NCBI GenBank assembly: GCA_958295665.1
Contig: OY282560.1
Coordinates: forward strand, 209,420,420-209,484,419
Direction: 5' to 3'
Source of the DNA: Tipula vernalis
Lineage: Eukaryota; Arthropoda; Insecta; Diptera; Tipulidae
Length of the DNA stretch: 64,000 nucleotides
The notes below the pieces were generated by a model. The model was not told where the DNA came from. It was given only the letters and a program-made list of their open reading frames with translations, and did no database searches. The translations under genes and the position numbers were made by a program. Below, piece by piece: positions 57,899 to 64,000 of the stretch. Positions within the stretch are counted from its first letter, which is position 1, and each line of letters begins with the position of its first letter.

Positions 57899-59447
57899 TT
57901 GGTATAGAACAAAAATAACAGGTAGCAGTTTTACCGTTTCAACATCCTAAAGTTGTCATTTGAACAACCTTTAAAGTTAGGAGCAACAAGAAACAACAAA
58001 TACTAAAACAAAATTAAAATTTAGCAATGAGTGTAATTATTTCTTTTATGATATGGACGAAATTATATTGGGAAAAATATTTAAAATTGTACCTACTAAA
58101 ATTTTCTAAAAGTTTTTGATTTGTGCGGGCATCCCTAAAAAATACAACCGTAAGATAATTCAATTAAAGCAATAAATAAAAATTTACGAACAAACAAAAC
58201 TATTTTCCCGATCTTTATGCTTCAAATATAAAAAAATTACCTAATTGCTTTATTTTATTTACGACATTATAAAAATGGGTGAACAACAATACTGGGCAAC
58301 ATTAAAAAAATGGGCGAACAACTATTTTTAGATAAATTGGGACCCTATTCTCGGATTCCACACCCATTTTCTACTTGTGAACATCTATCAAAATCTATGT
58401 AATTATTTACGTTTTCGTAAATGGGGAATTGTTTTTCACCTGCTTATACCCATTCTGAAATATTCCCTTAATGCCGAAAAAATTCCATAGCGAATTCAAG
58501 AATACAGAAATTTAAATTTCCGCGCGTTTTTATGAATTTTGATAGATGTCCGCATTTGGAAAATGGATTTGGAATTCGAGAATAGGGCCCCTGAAAATTT
58601 CTATTTAAAATTGCATTTGTTAAATTCCAATTAGGAGAAGTCGCCTAAGTCGTCTAAGGTGCTTAAATCGGACCTCAATGATTTTAAAAGTACTGTTCCC
58701 GCCAAACAAATCGCACAGTGTACAGTTAGTTATACTGTTTGAAAAAAAAATTCCATTATGGTGTGTGGAAGCTCCTAAGGTAAGAGAACACTACACTTTA
58801 ATACATTTTGGTTTTTTAGTATAAGTTATACTCGTATGTAATAGTGATTTGTTTGCCTCTAGCAGTTTTGCGAAATATTTTTTCAAAATAGTTTTAGGGT
58901 TTAGGAGATTTTTTCAAAATAGTTTTAATACTTAGTAGCAACTTAAGGTACTACTTTCCTTATTTTATAAGTTATACAAAATGTGTGCAGACTATTTAAT
59001 TTTTTTGCAATAAATAGAAGCAGAGTTTACTAAGGTTTCCAATAATACTCCTAAGTAAGTGTTTACTAATATATTCTCTGATTTCCGAAAACGTATATTT
59101 TAAGGGTCACGACTTGAGCAATCTTACCCTGTCATCCCTATTAGAAATAAATTTTAAATTTCGACAGAATAATGTTGTTTTGTTACGAAAACACAACCAA
59201 TTTGACAACAACATAAGCTGCAACATAAATTCCATCGAAGTTTCAAATTCCTGCAAAGTCAGTAATATATAATTCAATTTCGATGGAATATTTTCCGACG
59301 AAATAAATTATTTTCGAAATCTGTAATATCCCAGAATACCAAAATTAGCCCACCGAATTTAAATAAAAATTATAACTCAAGGATTACCCTATTTCTTCAA
59401 AAACTAAAATTTGATTAAGGTAGTCTAGATCTTATGGCAACTGGCAG
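57899..59447. other. Non-repetitive spacer left of the inverted array
   Basis: AT-rich, no gene recognised. It contains one MITE-like hairpin (58339-58590). The remainder shows nothing identifiable. Confidence 0.5.
58339..58590. mobile_element. MITE-like 250-bp inverted repeat
   Basis: Ends GGGACCCTATTCTCG and, on the reverse strand, GGGGCCCTATTCTCG. Arms of about 55 bp (58339-58397 against 58533-58590) have roughly 80% identity and share ACATCTATCAAAAT. No coding region and no certain target duplication. Confidence 0.65.
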
Positions 59448-60720
59448 CCTATAAGATGCCATCAAACATTGTTGTCCTAAACACCCAGGGCCCCTACTTT
59501 TTCCAAAATTGGGATATTTTTCGGGTAGCTTAGATCCAGTGACAATTTTGTATATGGGTCATTTTGATGCGCGCTTCCCAGGATTTTTCAAGAAAATTCG
59601 GAAAATGACTTTTACTTATATTGGATATATTTTATGAGATGCCATCAAACTTTGTTGTCTTAAACACCCAGGGCCCCTACTTTTTCCAAAATTGGAATAT
59701 TTTTCGTGTAGCTTAGATCCAGTGACAATTTTGTATATGGGTCATTTTAATGCGCGCTTACCAGGATTTTCTCAAGAAAATTCGAAAAATGACTTTTACT
59801 TATATTGGATATATTTTATGAGATGCCATCAAACTTTGTTGTCCTAAACACCCAGGGCCCCTACTTTTTCCAAAATTGGAATATTTTTCGGGTAGCTTAG
59901 ATCCAGTGACAAGTTTGTATATGGGTCATTTTGATGCGCGCTTCCCACGATTTTCTCAAGAAAATTCGGAAATGACTTTTACTTATATTGGATATATTTT
60001 ATGAGATGCCATCAAACTTTGTTGTCCTAAACACCCAGGGCCCCTACTTTTTCCAAAATTGGAATATTTTTCGTGTAGCTTAGATCCAGTGACAATTTTG
60101 TATATGGGTCATTTTGATGCGCGCTTCCCAGGATTTTCTTAAGAAAATTCAATATATGGCTTTTACATGCCATCAAACTTTGTTGTCCTAAACACCCAGA
60201 ACCCCTACTTTTTCCAAAACTCGAATATTTTTTGGATAGCTTAGGTCCAGTGACATTTTTGTCTTAAGGTCGTTTTGATGCGCGCTTCCCAGGATTTTCT
60301 CAAGAAAATTTGGAAAATGAATTTTACCTATAGTCCTTAATTTATATGAGATGTCATTAACTTTGTTTTCCTAAAGACCCTAATCCCCAAATTTTGTAAA
60401 ACATAGTCTTATTTCGGATTGCCTATCTATTATGCCAACTTAGCATAAAGACTAGTTTGGTGTCAGCTTCTTAGAATTTTCTTTAGAAATCGGGAAATTC
60501 ATTTTTTCATAATATTTGGTATATTTTTGGAGAGAACGTATCAAACTTTGTTGTCATAAACACCCTAATCCTTTACTTTTTTCAAAACTGAATACAGTGA
60601 CGATTAGCCTATACTCGATGCTACTTTTGTATTTACACCATTTTGGGCCAGGTTCCTAGGTTCTCCCCAAGAAAATTGAAAAATCATTTATTCATATTAT
60701 CTGGTTTGCTAAATTTTAAA
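59448..60720 (-). repeat. 184-bp satellite in opposite orientation, about 7 copies
   Basis: The same monomer as 35700-51101 but reversed (CACCCAGGGCCCCTACTTTT). The word ATGCCATCAAAC recurs near 59458, 59641, 59825 and 60007. Further right, copies shorten and diverge steadily (60161, 60350, 60537). It forms the short arm of the inverted arrangement. Confidence 0.93.
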
Positions 60721-60875
60721 GAAAATAAAAATGATAACATCTTACTTGAACTTCGTATTTATATATTATAATTTTTAAATTATGTTTACTATACTTATTA
60801 AAAGAAATTCGTTATAACGAGAAATTCTGCTTTTACACAAATACATGTAAAGTATAACTTTGGTTATCGATTTTT

Positions 60876-60988
60876 AGGACATATTCAAGACAAACTTCAC
60901 TTATGTATATAGATTCGTGAAGTTTGTCCTAAACATTCCTATTTTTTTTTTTTTTTTTTTTTTAGGACAGATTTAGGACAAAATTCAC
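60876..60988 (-). repeat. Right inverted-repeat end, with extra copies
   Basis: TTTAGGACAGATTTAGGACA...TTCAC (60961-60988) is the complement of 35549-35577. A second inverse copy (AGGACATATTC...CTTCAC, near 60876-60903) and a direct copy (GTGAAGTTTGTCCTAAACAT, near 60916) lie just inside, separated by a long T-run. It ends 32 bp before the acceptor. Confidence 0.7.
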
Positions 60989-61020
60989 GCTAATCACACT
61001 TTTGTATTTGAAACAAACAG

Positions 61021-61411
61021 CTTGACATATAATAATATCAAATATTTCTCTGGGCAAGCATTGGCGATTTCTAACATTAACAATGGATATGTTGTTTGCT
61101 GTACCATAAAAACAATTTTGGTTAATAAAATGGTTTCTAAAATAGTTTTCTTAGGAAATTACTTTAGAATGATGTTTAACTATAAGTTAGGAATATTTCA
61201 AATAACGGACTCAGACGATGCACTAAATATAATTTCCTTGTTAAACCTTTCCTCTCCTTTTCCCTTTATTCCGATAAAACTTGGATCAACAACATTTGTC
61301 TCTTTACAATCAGCTATTCCAATTTATTGGTACGTTCTCTCTGATTGGAAAAATAATGTTATTCAATGTTTAAGAAAAACAAAGAAATTTATTTATTTAT
61401 TTAATATTTGA
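61021..61411 (+). CDS. CACTA-type transposase, C-terminal exon
   Basis: Follows the acceptor AAACAAACAG (AG at 61019-61020). Joined to 35548 the phase is kept (two bases plus one), so the frame stays open across the junction. The exon gives about 130 residues: NNIKYFSGQALAISN, LVNKMVSKIVFLGNYF, and a segment with FPFIPIKLGSTTFVSLQSAI, then a low-complexity tail before a stop at 61409-61411. Related animal CACTA transposases have a comparable beta-rich C-terminal region after the ERHQ helix. The putative intron in between is 25.5 kb. An alternative is an unrelated short gene, but the phase match and position make the exon reading better. Confidence 0.6.
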
Positions 61412-61438
61412 AGAAATTCTACAAATATCAACCACAAC

Positions 61439-61541
61439 ATGACATCTCAGCAACGCCTATTCATCAAAATATGGGACCGTGATCGTATTCTAAAAAAAAG
61501 CTTTATGTGTGGCGAAAATTTGCAGATTTTAATTGAAAAGG
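61439..61541 (+). CDS. Second CACTA gene, exon 1 (CIDE-N-like domain start)
   Basis: The ATG at 61439 begins MTSQQRLFIKIWDRDRILKK. The exon ends at 61541 before GTAATTACG. With exon 2 it gives a domain that resembles CIDE-N/CAD: a basic first strand (FIKIWDRDR), a helix (ENLQILIEKA), then the acidic loop ESDGTEVDEIE with a following YF. In animals CIDE-N mediates protein-protein contacts between charged faces, so here it might pair the accessory protein with itself or with the transposase. Identification is by eye only. Confidence 0.6.
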
Positions 61542-61622
61542 GTAATTACGTTTTTAGTTATACATATATTGTTTTGTTTGTTATAGTCAAACTCGTTTTA
61601 TAAGTGTACCATTTTCTTTCAG

Positions 61623-62875
61623 CAAATAATGCAGGTATTCCAGGCTCAAAACTGGTTCTCGAGTCAGATGGGACGGAGGTAGATGAGATAGAAGTTGTTG
61701 AATATTTTTGCCAAAAAAACGAAATTTTCCAGCTCCTTGAGAGTACAACTCCGTGGGTACCACCACCATCAACTTCTTCAGCGATATTACCACCAACAAC
61801 TCCAGAATGGGTACCACAAACATCATCTTCTGAAACACAAATAAGGTATATTTGCGATGATAAACTAACTACGGATAATGTAACAGATCCAAATTCGGAT
61901 AATATAATAACATGGATAGCAACAAACGCCAACATTAATCCAGCAGCAGACGTAGAACCGCCAGATAGTCCTTTAAGTTCAACGATATCAATGTCGAGTG
62001 GTAGACTCACGTCAATAAGTTCTGATTACTCCGGTAAATCAGAGAGCATTGGCGCCAAACAAGCGGAAAAGCTTTTCTCAGAATACGAATTTCCAACTCA
62101 GAAAATATCTGAGCAAATACTACAAATATTAAATCAGGGCAAGCCACTTGGCCATTTATTTTCTGATTTCATTCACAGTATTGTGAATGATATGCGCTGT
62201 AAATCATTTTACATTCCGCAGAAAGTATTTCGAACAGTTTCAGCGCTGCTGATTAATCAATTCCCCCTGAGTTTGGCAGTCGTCGATAGTAAGGGAAAAT
62301 TAATCTGCACTGAGCCGGTTACTTTGGCAACAAAGCTTTGCAATCACAATAACTACCTAAATCGAGCTTCGGAAAATCGCACTTCAACTCAATTATTAAA
62401 ACGGAAAACCAATTTATCAGACGGCGTACCAAACTTTTAAAAAAAAAATACAGTTGAAAAGCTACTATCAGATGACGCAGCAAGTGACCTAAAACTATGG
62501 TTAAGGGAAAACTTCGGAAAAGATATAAAAAATGAAAACCTAAATAAAGAAATTTTAGAAGCTTTTAAAAAAACATTTACACAGCAACGAATATTTCTAA
62601 ACGAAAACCCTACAATCATTGAAGTAACGCAACATTGGCCGCACTTGTTGTCGCAAAAATATCTTACTTCCCATTTTTGCGACTTAATGAATATCGACGA
62701 ATATTTATTTTTCAATAATTGGAACGCGTTGAAAATTACTATTCTAAAATTAGGCAGTAACTTTAGAAACAAACCTTTACAAAATTGTATCGAAGAAGAC
62801 GAAGATATTAAAGTTCTACATATAATTACAAATCATTTTAAAGAAAACTTGGATGTACTTTTGAAAAAATATTCG
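61623..62875 (+). pseudogene. Second CACTA gene, exon 2
   Basis: Follows the acceptor TTTCTTTCAG. It completes the CIDE-N-like domain (LVLESDGTEVDEIEVVEYF). Then comes a Pro/Ser/Thr-rich linker with repeated W-V-P (TPWVPPPST, TPEWVPQTS), then helical segments (FIHSIVNDMRCKSFYIP, VSALLINQFPLSLAV). The frame meets TAA 62438-62440 inside an A-run but continues in the same frame (TVEKLLSDDAASDLKLWL, NWNALKITILKL) to 62875, where GTAATTAAT makes a donor. The single stop sits in a homopolymer, so an indel pair or sequence error cannot be excluded. Confidence 0.6.
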
Positions 62876-62937
62876 GTAATTAATGTTATTCCATTATTAC
62901 AAAATCATTAAAACTATAATATTTATTTATTTTTCAG

Positions 62938-62998
62938 TTAGGAACTTCATTTAACGAGCTGGAATTACCTCCTTCTACGCCGTATCTGGCTATAATTG
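62938..62998 (+). CDS. Second CACTA gene, exon 3
   Basis: A 61-bp exon between TTATTTTTCAG and GTAATTAAAT. It encodes LGTSFNELELPPSTPYLAII, and the phase fits both neighbours (0 in, 1 out). The PYLAII motif corresponds to QPYLICL in the fragment at 13489-13826. Confidence 0.6.
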
Positions 62999-63063
62999 GT
63001 AATTAAATGTGAATTCAATTAAAAAAACACAGAAGCCTAAAACAAACATATTTTTTATTACAG

Positions 63064-63332
63064 ATCAGGCTGAAAATGATAAAATCATATACTTTTACAT
63101 TGAGGGGCATGTATTGGATATAAAATGTAGTTGCATTAAAACCGCAGTATTCTTAATAATGGCTGCTTATTTTGTTTTTAATATAAAATATCCAGCAGAA
63201 TTGTCTCAGTCACTAGAAGTAATGCAAAAAGCATTCTTGAATGTGGACGTAAATTTATCTCGGTCAAAAAAAAATAAGATGAACTATAAATCGAAAGTCG
63301 TGAATTTTTTAAAAAAAAATTTAAATGATTAA
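63064..63332 (+). CDS. Second CACTA gene, last exon
   Basis: After the acceptor TTTTTTATTACAG. It encodes DQAENDKIIYFYIEG, VLDIKCSCIKTAVFLIM, AAYFVFNIKYP and a basic tail, ending at a TAA at 63330-63332. The same order of features is seen in the minus-strand exon at 13489-13826, which supports the gene model. The predicted protein is about 561 residues with one internal stop. It is likely an accessory or end-binding protein of the transposon. Function unknown. Confidence 0.6.
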
Positions 63333-63334
63333 TC

Positions 63335-63917
63335 TACTAAGTTACTAAGTAACACTTGGTTAGGCAAAACAAAGTAGCAATAATAAAATTTAAAGCCATA
63401 CGAAGTTATTTATATAACTCAAATAGCTAGCTTTTTTTTAGTAAAGTTGAAGTATTTTCTTAATTATAATTTTTATAATATTCGATATAGATATTTTATT
63501 TAGTTTTAGAATGAATTAATTTATGAAAATCAATTGAATTTGTAATATTTAAAATATAACCTTTAATATAATCTAAATAAACATGAACACAAAATTCTAA
63601 AATTTATTTCATTTACGCAATTTACGCGATAATTCATGGAAAATTGTATGTATGTGTTTTGGTATGTAAAAATACCAAAATTACGTAAAATTACAGGTAA
63701 GTTAATGTTTACAAGTACAAGATATTTCTCGTTCATGTACACACGTCATGCAAAATTACGAATATTATCATGGAAACTATTACATGATTTTGCTAGCAGA
63801 TTTATGGTTTATTGCGTTTAATTTTAAATGGTTATTTATTATTAACATTTAATGTGATTTTACGTGAAAAGGTTCGGCAATTTTGCCCACCTGAAAATAC
63901 ACGTAGAATTCAATCAA
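63335..63917. other. Right subterminal region of giant transposon
   Basis: Non-coding. Words such as TTACGTAAAATTAC, CATGTAAAA and GATTTTACGTG recur near 63615-63870 in both orientations, comparable to the left end. Likely protein-binding subterminal repeats, by analogy with CACTA elements. Confidence 0.5.
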
Positions 63918-63931
63918 TTTTTTTTACTGTG
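63918..63931 (-). repeat. Right terminal inverted repeat of giant transposon
   Basis: Ends ...TTTTTTTTACTGTG, followed by TA. It pairs with 31151-31164. Confidence 0.75.
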
Positions 63932-63933
63932 TA

Positions 63934-64000
63934 ATAATGATACAAGAAAAAACCGAAATAATTTGAAAATACAAATTAATAACATTAGCATCGAACAAAA
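63934..64000 (+). pseudogene. LINE ORF2 continuation after the 32.8-kb insertion
   Basis: With one TA of the target duplication retained, the 22 codons to the end of the window are open in the RT frame. They read like the post-palm segment of Jockey RT (DTRKNRNNLKIQINNISIE). This is direct sequence evidence that 31151-63931 is a single insertion into this LINE. The 3' end of the LINE lies outside the window. Confidence 0.75.

Larger units (their letters stand above)
35549..61020 (+). other. Putative 25.5-kb intron / foldback-like satellite segment
   Basis: Bounded by GT (35549-35550, in GTGAAGT) and AG (61019-61020). Its first 28 bases are repeated in inverse at 60961-60988, and homology continues inward (shared GTTATAACGAATTT near 35631 and its complement near 60812). 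Both sides then enter the 184-bp repeat in opposite orientation. This is the plan of foldback elements (FB, Galileo), whose long inverted arms consist of tandem repeats. The segment therefore probably arrived as, or became, a foldback insertion that is spliced as an intron. The centre (51102-59447) is non-repetitive and carries later insertions. Confidence 0.55.
31151..63931 (+). mobile_element. Giant CACTA/CMC-type DNA transposon (32.8 kb)
   Basis: Ends are CACAGTAAAAAAAA on the left (31151-31164) and its complement on the right (63918-63931). The flanks are TA/TA (31149-31150, 63932-63933). Removing it with one TA restores a LINE reading frame. It contains a C2H2 plus DDE-type transposase gene and a second multi-exon gene, both on the plus strand. 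The transposase gene holds a 25.5-kb intron-like segment with 184-bp satellite arrays in both orientations, an internal inverted-repeat element and a BEL/Pao insertion. Assignment to CACTA/CMC rests on the CAC terminus, 2-bp duplication, subterminal repeats and transposase motifs. Confidence 0.75.

Noticed and set aside
61558..62010. Minus-strand frames of 150 and 83 codons
   Set aside because: They are shadows of exon 2 of the second CACTA gene, which has splice sites, phase agreement and a recognisable domain on the plus strand.

Overview
The window is insect-like nuclear DNA, most likely from a fly (Diptera). It is AT-rich, and it carries BEL/Pao, gypsy, Jockey and piggyBac remnants together with short palindromic microsatellites built on acatacatatgtatgt. 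I found no host gene, tRNA, rRNA or CRISPR. Nearly everything recognisable is a transposable element, many of them nested inside one another. All superfamily names come from motifs I recognise, because no search could be run.

Layout, left half. A gypsy-type element (A) with 137-bp near-identical LTRs lies at 1259-5224. After about 3 kb of non-coding DNA comes a decayed piggyBac transposase (about 8250-9205). It abuts a minus-strand BEL/Pao element (A, 9204-16895). BEL-A's gag is interrupted by a CAC...GTG DNA transposon (13023-16734), which is itself hit by a short non-LTR element with a (TAA)n tail (15750-16508). A decayed gypsy-type element (B) occupies 17278-22942. About 4 kb with nothing recognisable follows, and then a Jockey-type LINE (27352-31150).

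Layout, right half. The LINE is cut at 31150 and its reading frame resumes at 63934, so 31151-63931 is one 32.8-kb insertion. It has 14-bp terminal inverted repeats starting CACAGT, a TA target duplication, a C2H2-finger plus DDE-type transposase gene of CACTA/CMC type (33261-35548 plus 61021-61411), and a second multi-exon gene (61439-63332) whose N-terminus resembles a CIDE-N/CAD domain. The two parts of the transposase gene are separated by a putative 25.5-kb GT-AG intron. That intron holds a 15.4-kb array of an exact 184-bp tandem repeat (about 84 copies, 35700-51101) and a short array of the same repeat in the opposite orientation (59448-60720). It is bounded by an inverted repeat whose first bases are the splice donor, an architecture like Drosophila foldback (FB/Galileo) elements. 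Between the two arrays sits another inverted-repeat element (51590-57898). That element was hit by a BEL/Pao element (B, 51675-57227, TSD TTGTC), which was in turn hit by a 796-bp CACAGT...ACTGTG element (53204-53999).

How it fits together. The three CAC...GTG insertions each make a 2-bp duplication, and each, if removed, rejoins an open reading frame. The 32.8-kb element is a candidate source of both transposase and accessory protein for this family. This copy has in-frame stops in both genes, so it may itself be inactive. The most unusual object is the satellite-filled intron inside a giant CACTA-type transposon.
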